The notes beneath the pieces were generated by a model that was not told the origin of the DNA, searched no databases, and saw nothing but the letters and a program-made list of their open reading frames with translations. Of a DNA stretch of 64,000 bases, positions 1 to 6,626 are shown one piece after another. Positions within the stretch are counted from its first letter, which is position 1. Each line of letters opens with the position of its first letter. The position numbers were made by a program, and so were the translations under genes. This DNA comes from an uncultured Clostridia bacterium (GTDB lineage: Bacteria > Bacillota > Clostridia > Oscillospirales > Acutalibacteraceae), in the NCBI GenBank assembly GCA_946555465.1, contig CAMNST010000002.1, positions 62,001-126,000 of the forward strand, read 5' to 3'.

Positions 1-1078
1 AAACAAAATTCTCGCCCAGTAGTTTTGTTGCTGCCTTAACAAGAAAATAAGAAATCGCAACGGAGACAGGTGCAGAAATAAGACTTATAAAAAATGCTTC
101 TCTGCCGAATATCGTTATAATCTGGCGTTTGGTTGCGCCGACCGTTCTCAGCATTCCGATCTGCTTTTTGCGTTCTTTAAGATTTGAATTAAACGTGTTT
201 ACAATACCAAGGCACGACGCAATCAGCATAACACTCACCAGAATGATTGCAAAAACTGCAGATGTGGCGGTTGACGTGTTATAAAAACCGTGATCTGTAT
301 ATATCTCTGTCCAGTTTTCCCTTTCCATACCTTTTTCAAGCATATAATCACGAAATGTTCCGTAACCAGTTGTATCGGTTTTTGAGGCCGGTTTTGTATT
401 ATAATTCATATAACAGCAAAGGCTTTCTTTGCCGCCCAATTCCGTTTCTGCACCTGAATAAACGAAGGCGGAAGGAATGGTTTTGGCATAGTCATTTTCA
501 TATGACATAGGATTAATATTTGATAGTTTGTTACGGGCAATACCTACTAACTTATAACTTTTTTCGGTATAATCTTCCGCAATTTCACTGCCGTTTCTGT
601 TATAGTATTTAATTTTTATTGTATCGCCCACTTTTGCATCAGGATTAAGCCTGGACAGTGCTGCCTTTTCAAGTGCAATTTCTCCGTCATTCTGCGGATA
701 TCCGCCTTCAAGAAAAGATATATAGGAAAGTTCCATTGCCTTTTCATCCAGAAAGCCGATAGAAACGCCTGCTCTTTCGTCGTCAAGAACGGTTTCTGCA
801 TAACCGATAATATGGGCAAAACCATACTCGGTAATGATTTTATCTTCATACGCTGTACGCATCAGGTCTTCATCCGCATTGAAAAAAATCATATTGCAGT
901 TGCCATATGAATTTTTTGACATTTCTTTCATGGAAGAGACCATGGAAGTGGCAAAAAACAGAATGGACGAAGAAAAAATCATTGCAAGAATAATTCCCGA
1001 AATCATCAGTGCATAACGTTTTTTTCTTGACCTGATATTCTTTACGGCAAAGGTGTTTATGCTGAGTTTGCTTTTCAC
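1..1078 (-). CDS. MacB/FtsX-type ABC transporter permease, 3' part outside the window
   Basis: Membrane subunit of a lipoprotein/peptide-exporting or antimicrobial-resistance ABC transporter. Read on the minus strand from a GTG at 1078, seven bases after a GGAGGTG ribosome site that lies inside the end of the ATPase gene. The visible ~359 residues give an N-terminal basic stretch and membrane segment, a long extracytoplasmic MacB-like domain, then an FtsX-type membrane segment followed by the family hallmark RKKQIGMLRTVGATKRQI. The C-terminal membrane segments lie beyond base 1. It follows the ATPase by four bases, so the two are one transcription unit. Substrate unknown; the adjacent two-component system suggests induction by an envelope-active compound, which is inference. 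Confidence 0.85.
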   Translation of the reverse strand, partial: MKSKLSINTFAVKNIRSRKKRYALMISGIILAMIFSSSILFFATSMVSSMKEMSKNSYGNCNMIFFNADEDLMRTAYEDKIITEYGFAHIIGYAETVLDDERAGVSIGFLDEKAMELSYISFLEGGYPQNDGEIALEKAALSRLNPDAKVGDTIKIKYYNRNGSEIAEDYTEKSYKLVGIARNKLSNINPMSYENDYAKTIPSAFVYSGAETELGGKESLCCYMNYNTKPASKTDTTGYGTFRDYMLEKGMERENWTEIYTDHGFYNTSTATSAVFAIILVSVMLIASCLGIVNTFNSNLKERKKQIGMLRTVGATKRQIITIFGREAFFISLISAPVSVAISYFLVKAATKLLGENFV

Positions 1079-1082
1079 TGAT

Positions 1083-1811
1083 TTACACCTCCGAAACCGC
1101 ATTGTTTTTATCATCTGCATTCTCGCTCATTTTGCGCGGTCTGCTGTCGCTTACAATTCTGCCGTCCTCAATCGTAACAACTCTGTCTGCCTGTTCGGCA
1201 ACATGAAGATCGTGGGTAACAAGGATAAGGGTTGTGCCGAGTTCTTTGGCGGCATATTTAAGAAGAGAAAGCACTTCCCTGCCGCTTTTGCCGTCAAGAT
1301 TTCCCGTAGGCTCATCGGCAAAAAGAATAGACGGCTTATTGGCAAGTGCCCTTGCAATGGCAATTCTCTGCTGCTGACCGCCCGAAAGACCCGACGGCAA
1401 ATGATCAAGCCTGTTTTCTATTCCGAGAATTTTTATTATTTTTTCAAGATACTCTTCATCCGGCTTTTTCTTATCAAGCATAACCGGAAGAAGGATATTT
1501 TCATATCCCGTAAGTTCCTGAACAAGATTATACGACTGAAAAACAAAGCCGAATCTTCTTCTGCGCAGAATAGACAACTGGTTGTCATTATATTCACTGA
1601 GTTTCTTTTCTCCGTAAATAACATATCCCGAGGTTGGATATTCAAGACTTGAAAGCATATGAATAAAAGTTGATTTGCCCGATCCGCTGGGACCTGTGAC
1701 AGCACAGAACTCACCCTGCTCAAACCCGATTGTAACGTTATCAATTGCTTTAACAATATTTTCTCCGCTGATATATTCTTTTGTTAAATCTGTACATTCA
1801 ATGATATTCAT
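1083..1811 (-). CDS. MacB/LolD-type ABC transporter ATP-binding protein
   Basis: ATPase that powers the permease encoded four bases downstream. It shows Walker A (GPSGSGKST near residue 40), the Q-loop region (FQSYNLV), the signature LSGGQQQRIAIARAL, Walker B (ILFADEPTGNLD) and the H-loop VTHD. I chose the ATG at 1811 because AAAGGAG (1820-1826) sits eight bases upstream; a GTG three codons earlier overlaps that site. A TTGCAA (1854-1859)/TGTAAT (1832-1837) promoter with 16-base spacing precedes the gene, with tandem repeats immediately upstream that could bind the neighbouring response regulator. The C-terminus has a short charged tail. Family assignment is firm; the substrate is not. Confidence 0.93.
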   Translation of the reverse strand: MNIIECTDLTKEYISGENIVKAIDNVTIGFEQGEFCAVTGPSGSGKSTFIHMLSSLEYPTSGYVIYGEKKLSEYNDNQLSILRRRRFGFVFQSYNLVQELTGYENILLPVMLDKKKPDEEYLEKIIKILGIENRLDHLPSGLSGGQQQRIAIARALANKPSILFADEPTGNLDGKSGREVLSLLKYAAKELGTTLILVTHDLHVAEQADRVVTIEDGRIVSDSRPRKMSENADDKNNAVSEV

Positions 1812-1863
1812 CTTACGCACTCCTTTCTTTAATTACAGGATAAAATATGAATCTTGCAATTCC

Positions 1864-1893
1864 CTTAAAATAATCTTAAGATTTCGTAAGATT
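1864..1893. promoter_or_regulatory. Tandem 10-11 bp repeats, likely response-regulator binding site
   Basis: Three direct repeats occur on the plus strand: CTTAAAATAAT at 1864, CTTAAGATTT at 1875 and CGTAAGATTG at 1885, with periods of 11 and 10. OmpR-family regulators bind tandem half-sites with this spacing. The repeats end just upstream of the probable -35 of the ABC ATPase gene and also lie upstream of the divergent promoter at 1920-1949, so one regulator could act on both. Binding is inference. Confidence 0.5.
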
Positions 1894-1919
1894 GGTTTGA
1901 TTTGCCGGAAACATAATGA

Positions 1920-1949
1920 TTGACTAATTTATGTAAACTATGGTATAAT
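1920..1949 (+). promoter_or_regulatory. Sigma-A-type promoter reading into the 1956-2124 RNA unit
   Basis: TTGACT (1920-1925), an 18-base spacer and TATAAT (1944-1949). The expected start point, about 1956, coincides with the first base of a long inverted repeat. No plus-strand coding gene follows, so this promoter appears to serve a non-coding RNA. Confidence 0.65.
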
Positions 1950-1955
1950 ATTTTT

Positions 1956-2124
1956 GCCAAATCAACTTAATCCTTTTTACCTTGTTAAAAGCGTGCATTT
2001 TTTATCTATTGATAAAAACGCATGCTCTACTTGGCATACTTTTAATAAGGTTAATGTTAAGTTGGTTTGGCGACTATCGGAGTCATGTGTTTTTTATGCG
2101 TGGCTTCGGCTGCGCATTTTTTAT
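1956..2124 (+). ncRNA. Putative structured small RNA between the sensor kinase and ABC genes
   Basis: A promoter-hairpin-terminator unit with no convincing reading frame. Bases 1956-1970 pair with 2057-2071 (14 of 15 canonical, the other a G-U pair), and 1979-1996 pair with 2034-2051 (one mismatch, G-U pairs tolerated on the plus-strand RNA). An apical AT-rich hairpin lies around 1998-2019, and 1991-2006 can alternatively pair with 2011-2025. A small GACT/AGTC hairpin follows. A nine-pair stem (2096-2104 with 2109-2117) closed by a UUCG tetraloop and followed by six T residues ends the unit. The G-U bias favours the plus strand as the transcribed one. I do not recognise a known family; a palindromic MITE-like repeat is the main alternative. 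Confidence 0.5.
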
Positions 2125-2126
2125 TT
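2096..2126 (+). terminator. Intrinsic terminator of the putative small RNA
   Basis: Stem ATGCGTGGC/GCTGCGCAT (with G-U pairs), TTCG loop, then TTTTTTATTTT. Confidence 0.7.
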
Positions 2127-2247
2127 TCAGAGGAGGTGAATCTTATTCTATTAAATATAAAATCCGAAAAATATTTACATACAATATTTCGGAAAATTTC
2201 ACAGCAAAAAACTCGCTCCAACTGCCGCTAATTAATATATACAAAAG

Positions 2248-2278
2248 AACTGCTCCGCCAAAACGGAGCAGTTTTATA
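2248..2278. terminator. Hairpin terminator downstream of the histidine kinase gene
   Basis: Perfect 10-pair stem AACTGCTCCG/CGGAGCAGTT with a six-base loop, lying ten bases beyond the kinase stop codon. T-runs are modest on both sides, so it may work in both directions. Bases 2164-2192 upstream form another AT-rich hairpin of unknown role. Confidence 0.6.
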
Positions 2279-2282
2279 TATT

Positions 2283-3188
2283 CTATATCGTAATATATCC
2301 GTCAATATGCGGCAGACATATGGTTACGCACAGACCGTTATTTTTATTTTCTGCCGAAACAATACCATGGTGTTTTTCAACAATCGCTTTTGTTATGGAC
2401 AAACCGATACCGGCACTGTTGGGTGACGAATTTTTGCTTTTATAAAAGCGCGTAAACAAATCGGGAAGTTCGCTTTCGGGCACACCGCCGCCGTTGTCAC
2501 AGATTTCAATAATTGTTGATTTGGAACTGCCTGAAATATTTATATCAATTTTTCCGTCCTGCGCCGTATGTTCGCTTGCATTTTTTATCACGTTTTCGAT
2601 GGCTTCACTCAGCCATTCCCTGTCACATCTCAGTTTATCATTTCCGCTGAGCGTATATTTCTTATCAGGAAAAAGGTGATAAAACTGTGCAAGCGTATTT
2701 TTGATTATTTCACCCGCATCATAATACTGAAAATTCATAACATATGAATCAGATTTGATTTTTTCAAGTTTTAGAATATTATGAATAAGGTTTTCCATTT
2801 TTTCAATCAGCATCAATTCTTTCTGTGTATGCTCATTTGGATTTTCAGCATTTTCAATTTCACAGTAGAGCCGCAGCCCTGCCAGCGGCGTTTTTAACTG
2901 ATGCGAAATATCAGCTGCAAACTGCGTGTTTCTTTCGGTCTGAAGAGCGGTGTTATTTTTCTCAAGATTCACAAGACTTTCAAGATCTGAAACGCTGTTC
3001 TGCAGTTTTGCAAAATGATTGTCTTTAACGCTGTAATCGGTAATTTTTCCGTTTTCGCAAAAACGATTGATGCTGTTTGTTAAAGAATCAACATCCTTAC
3101 GGTTTTTAATTATCATTGAAACAGATATAAAAAGCATTATAAACAATAAAACGGCAATTATTATCAGCACAATAACAGAAAAATTCAT
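2283..3188 (-). CDS. Membrane sensor histidine kinase
   Basis: Sensor kinase of a two-component system, 301 residues. One N-terminal membrane segment (about residues 4-26) is followed by a short linker, the HisKA box with phospho-acceptor His96 in ISHQLKTPL, the N box (ENVIKNASEHT) and G boxes (DNGGGVPE, NSAGIGLSI). There is no sizeable extracellular sensor domain. The ATG at 3188 shares its A with the TAA stop of the regulator gene (TAATG) and has GGAGG seven bases upstream; a GTG 15 bases earlier overlaps the ribosome site and is unlikely. Co-transcribed with the regulator. Its link to the downstream ABC transporter is inferred from proximity. Confidence 0.93.
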   Translation of the reverse strand: MNFSVIVLIIIAVLLFIMLFISVSMIIKNRKDVDSLTNSINRFCENGKITDYSVKDNHFAKLQNSVSDLESLVNLEKNNTALQTERNTQFAADISHQLKTPLAGLRLYCEIENAENPNEHTQKELMLIEKMENLIHNILKLEKIKSDSYVMNFQYYDAGEIIKNTLAQFYHLFPDKKYTLSGNDKLRCDREWLSEAIENVIKNASEHTAQDGKIDINISGSSKSTIIEICDNGGGVPESELPDLFTRFYKSKNSSPNSAGIGLSITKAIVEKHHGIVSAENKNNGLCVTICLPHIDGYITI

Positions 3189-3850
3189 TATTTTTCCTCC
3201 CACCTGTAACCGATACCTCTTATTGTTGCAATATGCTTTGAACCGATTTTTTCTCTTAAACGGCTTATGTGAACAGACAATGTATTATCATCAATAAAGT
3301 TATTATTATCATCCCATATATTCTGAAGAAGTGTACTGCGTGTAACAATAATACCGCTGTTTCGGATAAGAACACAAAGTATCTGATATTCTGTAGGAGT
3401 CAGAAAAACAACTTCACCGTTCTTTTTAACGGTCATATGCTCTGTATCTATTGAAATATCCTTGCTCATTATGGACGATTTGCTGCCGTTTCTGCGAAGA
3501 AGAGCACGTACACGCGAAAGAAGTTCCAGAAGTTTAAAGGGTTTTGTAACATAATCGTCTGCACCTAAATCAAGACCCCTTACAATCTGTATTTCGTCGT
3601 CACAGGCAGTGAGAAACAATATAGGCGTATTTGCGTCACTTTCTCTTATATAACTGCACAAATCAAAACCGCTGCCGTCAGGAAGCATAACATCAAGTAT
3701 AATCAGATTGAATTGTTCTTTTTTCAGTTCTTCTTTCGCTGTCAGACAGTTATCGGCACTTTTTACAGAGTAGCCCTCTTTATGAAGCATTTCGCTGAGT
3801 CCGTCTCTCAGAAATAAATCATCTTCAACAACAAGTATATTTTCATTCAT
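3188..3850 (-). CDS. OmpR/PhoB-family response regulator
   Basis: DNA-binding partner of the adjacent kinase, 220 residues. The receiver domain (residues 1-120) has the acidic pair ED at 9-10, phospho-acceptor Asp53 in LIILDVMLPDG, the switch Thr in LFLTA and Lys in VTKPF. The C-terminal winged helix ends with the typical RGIGYRWEE. Its stop overlaps the kinase start by one base. Candidate targets are the tandem repeats at 1864-1893. It starts 17 bases after the Nudix gene stop, so the Nudix gene may be first in the operon. Confidence 0.95.
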   Translation of the reverse strand: MNENILVVEDDLFLRDGLSEMLHKEGYSVKSADNCLTAKEELKKEQFNLIILDVMLPDGSGFDLCSYIRESDANTPILFLTACDDEIQIVRGLDLGADDYVTKPFKLLELLSRVRALLRRNGSKSSIMSKDISIDTEHMTVKKNGEVVFLTPTEYQILCVLIRNSGIIVTRSTLLQNIWDDNNNFIDDNTLSVHISRLREKIGSKHIATIRGIGYRWEEK

Positions 3851-3867
3851 ATTTTTTCATCCGTTTC

Positions 3868-4296
3868 TTATTTTATAAAACCCTTAAGCCTTGCCTCTTT
3901 CATAAGTTCGGGCTGGATAAGCGGATAAGTCCAGTTATCAGGCAAAGAATGCGTTATAACTATTTTTTCTATTTCGCTGTGGAGTTGGGGTTCAAACGTC
4001 TTTATATCCGCAAAATAAAGTTTGCCGAAAGTTTCTTTTCCGTCAAAATTATCCTTATCGGTAACAGAATAAATGCATATGGGTTCAATATCAAAATCAA
4101 GTGCACCTGTTTCTTCATAAAGTTCTCTTACCGCAGTTTCGTCAATGGTTTCGCCCTGTTCACGATGACCGCCCGGAACCTCAAGCGTATTTCTTTCTTT
4201 ATGCTTGCAAAAAACATATTTTTCTTTATGGACCGCAATAATAACCGCAAACTTTAAAAGCCCGTCATCACATTTTTCATAAAAATTTACTGACAT
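3868..4296 (-). CDS. Nudix hydrolase
   Basis: Small hydrolase acting on a nucleoside-diphosphate-linked compound; substrate unknown. The 142-residue product carries a full Nudix box (G-x5-E-x7-REL-x-EE-x-G) in GGHREQGETIDETAVRELYEETG, here abbreviated around GGHREQGET and RELYEETG. I prefer the ATG at 4296, preceded by AAGAGAT; an in-frame ATG at 4314 and one at 4356 have no ribosome site. Lies 17 bases upstream of the response-regulator gene on the same strand. A role linked to the signalling system is not demonstrable. Confidence 0.85.
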   Translation of the reverse strand: MSVNFYEKCDDGLLKFAVIIAVHKEKYVFCKHKERNTLEVPGGHREQGETIDETAVRELYEETGALDFDIEPICIYSVTDKDNFDGKETFGKLYFADIKTFEPQLHSEIEKIVITHSLPDNWTYPLIQPELMKEARLKGFIK

Positions 4297-4394
4297 ATTC
4301 TTATCTCTTTTCATAAACTTTGTTTTAAATATATCATAATTAATGCTGTAATACAATAATATTCAGTGCAGAACCAAAAGTTCTGCAAAAAATA

Positions 4395-4423
4395 TTGACA
4401 AAATAAATTGTCGTATATATAAT
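4395..4423 (+). promoter_or_regulatory. Consensus promoter of the antisense RNA in the toxin-like locus
   Basis: TTGACA (4395-4400), exactly 17 bases, TATAAT (4418-4423): a perfect sigma-A consensus, the strongest promoter seen in the window. Expected start near 4430. Confidence 0.85.
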
Positions 4424-4429
4424 AAAAAT

Positions 4430-4515
4430 GAACAAGGAGTTATCCGATAAACGGTTAGCCCCTCTTGATTAGCAAATAGCCGCTAACTTTGTCAGGGTTG
4501 GGCGGCTATTTTTGT
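4430..4515 (+). ncRNA. Putative antitoxin RNA, convergent with a hydrophobic-peptide mRNA
   Basis: An 85-90 nt transcript is predicted from the perfect promoter at 4395-4423 to a hairpin terminator (AAATAGCCGC at 4474-4483 with GCGGCTATTT at 4502-4511, then T-rich). Its 3' end is antisense to the stop-codon end of the peptide gene at 4506-4574. Its bases 4459-4467 (CCCCTCTTG) can also pair with CAAGAGGG in the peptide mRNA leader (plus-strand 4615-4622). The first part shares CAAGGAGTTATC with the start of that leader in inverted orientation. A 14-codon reading frame at 4428 lacks a ribosome site and is probably chance. Compare RatA, SR4 and the Fst RNA II layout. Confidence 0.6.
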
Positions 4516-4517
4516 TT
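4474..4517. terminator. Shared hairpin at the 3' ends of both RNAs of the toxin-like locus
   Basis: Ten-pair stem AAATAGCCGC/GCGGCTATTT with an 18-base loop. The plus side is followed by TTTTTGTTTT. The peptide stop codon lies within the right arm. The minus-side T-run is weaker, so the peptide mRNA may read further. Confidence 0.65.
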
Positions 4518-4574
4518 TGATAAAAAATATAAAACAAATAGTACCAGCGTTATGTAAAGAATACATTCCTGCAT
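4506..4574 (-). CDS. 22-residue hydrophobic peptide, likely type I toxin
   Basis: A very short gene with excellent expression signals: AAAGGAGGG (4582-4590) seven bases before the ATG at 4574, and a promoter TTGAAA (4721-4726), 17 bases, TATTAT (4698-4703). The peptide starts MQECILYITL, continues with a run of Leu, Val, Phe and Tyr long enough to span or insert into a membrane, and ends in a basic SKQK tail. This is the layout of Fst/TxpA/BsrG-type membrane toxins, though I cannot assign it to a named family. The convergent RNA at 4430-4515 overlaps its 3' end. Expression and toxicity are predicted from the design only. Confidence 0.6.
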   Translation of the reverse strand: MQECILYITLVLFVLYFLSKQK

Positions 4575-4691
4575 AGTATCGCCCTCCTTTGAATCATTCT
4601 CAAGAGGGCATACACCCTCTTGGATAAGAGGGATAACCGTCCGCCGTCAAGATAACTCCTTGCCGGATTAGAGTGCTGCTGCACAATTCCT
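4575..4691 (-). promoter_or_regulatory. Structured 5' leader of the peptide mRNA
   Basis: The ~116-base leader begins with a short hairpin (GTGC/GCAC loop AGCA). It then contains three matching segments: A, CCCTCTT (plus 4626-4632); B, CAAGAGGG (4615-4622); C, CCCTCTTG (4601-4608). B can pair with either A (7 pairs) or C (8 pairs). Segment C is close enough to pair partly with the ribosome site AAAGGAGGG. This resembles a two-state switch controlling translation; that reading is inference. Confidence 0.5.
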
Positions 4692-4697
4692 ATTCGT

Positions 4698-4726
4698 ATA
4701 ATAACAAATAATGACATCATTTTCAA
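4698..4726 (-). promoter_or_regulatory. Promoter of the hydrophobic-peptide gene
   Basis: TTGAAA at 4721-4726, 17-base spacer, TATTAT at 4698-4703 on the minus strand. The -35 abuts the terminator of the tRNA gene upstream. Confidence 0.7.
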
Positions 4727-4734
4727 TAGAAAAA

Positions 4735-4770
4735 AGAAATGGCTTAAATTCAAAAATTTAAACCATTTCT
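4735..4770 (-). terminator. Terminator of the initiator tRNA gene
   Basis: Stem AGAAATGG-TTAAA (4735-4748) paired with TTTAA-CCATTTCT (4757-4770), single bulges, followed on the minus strand by TTTTTTC. Confidence 0.75.
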
Positions 4771-4774
4771 TTAG

Positions 4775-4850
<76 letters not shown>

Positions 4851-4869
4851 ATATCGCTTTGTGCTATAT

Positions 4870-4897
4870 ATTATAACAGAAAAAATTAATTTGTCAA
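4870..4897 (-). promoter_or_regulatory. Promoter of tRNA-fMet
   Basis: TTGACA and TATAAT with a 16-base spacer on the minus strand, ending about 20 bases before the mature 5' end. Confidence 0.8.
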
Positions 4898-4997
4898 CAC
4901 TATTTTAATAGTTTTTTATTTTTTACCATAAAATCTTTTTGCACCGCATAATCAGGCAATTATGTAAAAAAATAATAAAAAAGTTTTTCGGTGAATT

Positions 4998-5702
4998 ATG
5001 AATAAAGAAGAAATATTTTCACTGTCTCTTGATATCGGTCAGGAGATAATTAAAAGCGGCGGCGAAATACACCGTGCAAAAGATACAATTTTAAGAATAA
5101 ACCGTGCCTATGACAATGATGTTAAAATATTTGCTCTTCCGAATCTGATTATAGGCTGGTGCGAAGGCAAAGTTCAACTCAGACAAATTGAAAATGAGAC
5201 AACAGATTTGTCTGAAATCGCAAGACTTAACGATTTTTCACGCCGCCTGTGTTTTGAAAACAACGAGGAAGTAAACATTACAAGAAAAAAAGTTTATTCA
5301 AAATTCTGGGATATAGCGGCAGTTGCAAGTGCCACTTCCTCTTTCTGCCTTTTTTTCGGCGGAACAATTACGGATGCTTTATTTTCTGCTTTAATCGGAA
5401 TGTTAATCACATTCTCAGGTTATAAAAAAATAAACCTTCCTATATTTTCATCCAATCTCATAGACTCTTTCATTTCCGGCTTTCTTGCACATATTCCAAA
5501 GATTATCAGTGCAGATGTTCACCCCGATAAAATAATTATAGGAACCATTATGCTCCTTGTCCCGGGGCTTACGGTTGTAAATGCAATGAGAGATATGATG
5601 AGCGGTGATTTTATTTCGGGATTTGTTGAACTGCTCAACGCCGTTATGTCGGCACTCGCCATCGCTTTTGGAATTGCAGGTGCGATAATGATTTTTTCTT
5701 AA
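4998..5702 (+). CDS. ThrE-type exporter, N-terminal subunit (YjjP-like)
   Basis: First half of a split threonine/serine exporter (ThrE_1, DUF1212). About 110 hydrophilic residues with the family pattern SGGEIHRAKDTI are followed by four to five membrane segments including the VPGLTVVNAMRDM motif typical of the family. The 234-residue length fits YjjP-like proteins. The ATG at 4998 has only a weak GGTGA site. The stop TAA overlaps the next gene's ATG (TAATG), so both halves are made together and presumably form one membrane complex. Confidence 0.9.
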   Translation: MNKEEIFSLSLDIGQEIIKSGGEIHRAKDTILRINRAYDNDVKIFALPNLIIGWCEGKVQLRQIENETTDLSEIARLNDFSRRLCFENNEEVNITRKKVYSKFWDIAAVASATSSFCLFFGGTITDALFSALIGMLITFSGYKKINLPIFSSNLIDSFISGFLAHIPKIISADVHPDKIIIGTIMLLVPGLTVVNAMRDMMSGDFISGFVELLNAVMSALAIAFGIAGAIMIFS

Positions 5703-6136
5703 TGGATATTTTAAAAGAAATTTTATATTGCGTGGCAGGAACACTTGCCTTTGCAATCACCATGAAAGCAGCAAGAAAAGATTTGTTATTTATTGGAATT
5801 GCCGCAACGATATCGGCAGGAACAGAACGCATTTTATCAAAATTTTACGGAGATTTTACAGCCTGCCTATGTGCAATGATATGCATTGTGTTTTTCAGCG
5901 AAGTAGTTGCGAGAATTCAGAAAGAACCTGCTACGGTTATACTCATGCCGTCTACCATTCCGCTGCTGCCGGGAAGTTCAATTTACTACACTATGTTTTA
6001 TGCAATACAAGGCAATTCAAAATTAATGACTGGTTATGCCAAGGCAACTGTTTTTTCAGGGGTCGGCATAGCACTTGGTGCAGTAATCAGTGCAACAATC
6101 ATCAAAATTTTAAATGAATACAGAACTAAAGAATAA
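5702..6136 (+). CDS. ThrE-type exporter, C-terminal subunit (YjjB-like)
   Basis: Second half of the split ThrE exporter (ThrE_2, DUF3815), 144 residues and essentially all membrane. The signature ILMPSTIPLLPGSSIYY-type motif is present near residues 80-100. Overlaps the first subunit by one base. The stop codon lies within a terminator hairpin that also contains the stop of the convergent Nudix gene. Confidence 0.9.
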   Translation: MDILKEILYCVAGTLAFAITMKAARKDLLFIGIAATISAGTERILSKFYGDFTACLCAMICIVFFSEVVARIQKEPATVILMPSTIPLLPGSSIYYTMFYAIQGNSKLMTGYAKATVFSGVGIALGAVISATIIKILNEYRTKE

Positions 6137-6162
6137 CCGCTTATTTTCAGCGGTTATTTTTT
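6132..6162. terminator. Bidirectional terminator between thrE2 and the Nudix gene
   Basis: AATAACCGCT (6132-6141) pairs with AGCGGTTATT (6149-6158) around a seven-base loop, followed by TTTTTTG. Stop codons of both converging genes fall in the hairpin. Confidence 0.8.
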
Positions 6163-6581
6163 GTTTCAATATATTTTTCAACTGCCCAGATTTGAGATTC
6201 AACAAATAATTGATCAATCTTGCTGAGCGGCAGCCATACAAATTTATGATTTATTTCAGATGGCTGCGTTACTTTTTCACCGATGTTGCCACTGTAATAA
6301 TGCTGTATGGGATGAAAACCGCCTATTTTTTCATGAATGCAATATGTATCGGCACTGCAGATATAACTCATATTTTCAACTTCGCAGCCGATTTCTTCAA
6401 GACATTCACGTTTGATGCAAGAAAGGTGATCTTCGCCTTCTTCAATTCCACCACCGATAAGAAAATAACCTTTAGGCGTTTGAACCGCGGCAAGAAAATC
6501 ATTATTCATACATATTATATAAGCCCCTTCGCGGTCAAAATAGGAAATATTATCATCCTTTTTACCGAATGTTTTATTCAT
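6147..6581 (-). CDS. Nudix hydrolase
   Basis: 144-residue Nudix protein with the box GGGIEEGEDH...RECLEEIGC (G-x5-E-x7-RE-x2-EE-x-G). The start ATG at 6581 has GGGAG seven bases upstream. Unrelated in detail to the Nudix protein at 3868-4296 apart from the fold. The ADPase/MutT-like substrate is unknown. It follows the histidine phosphatase gene on the same strand by 45 bases and may be co-transcribed. Confidence 0.85.
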   Translation of the reverse strand: MNKTFGKKDDNISYFDREGAYIICMNNDFLAAVQTPKGYFLIGGGIEEGEDHLSCIKRECLEEIGCEVENMSYICSADTYCIHEKIGGFHPIQHYYSGNIGEKVTQPSEINHKFVWLPLSKIDQLFVESQIWAVEKYIETKNNR

Positions 6582-6626
6582 AACGTCACTCCCTGCGCAG
6601 ATTTTAGGTTATTCGTCACCTGCAAA

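Noticed and set aside
1956..2124. 6S RNA
   Set aside because: A long hairpin with promoter and terminator fits superficially, but the internal loop is too small and the usual central bubble is missing.
1954..2293. Plus-strand reading frames in the kinase-ABC spacer
   Set aside because: They run through the inverted repeat and terminator; the AGGAGGTGA at 2130-2138 is not followed by a usable ATG/GTG/TTG at proper distance.
4428..4472. 14-codon frame inside the antisense RNA
   Set aside because: No ribosome site and the ATG is at the transcript start; probably chance.
4550..4753. 67-residue minus-strand frame over the toxin-like leader
   Set aside because: It covers the promoter and structured leader in a different frame from the 22-residue peptide and has no ribosome site.
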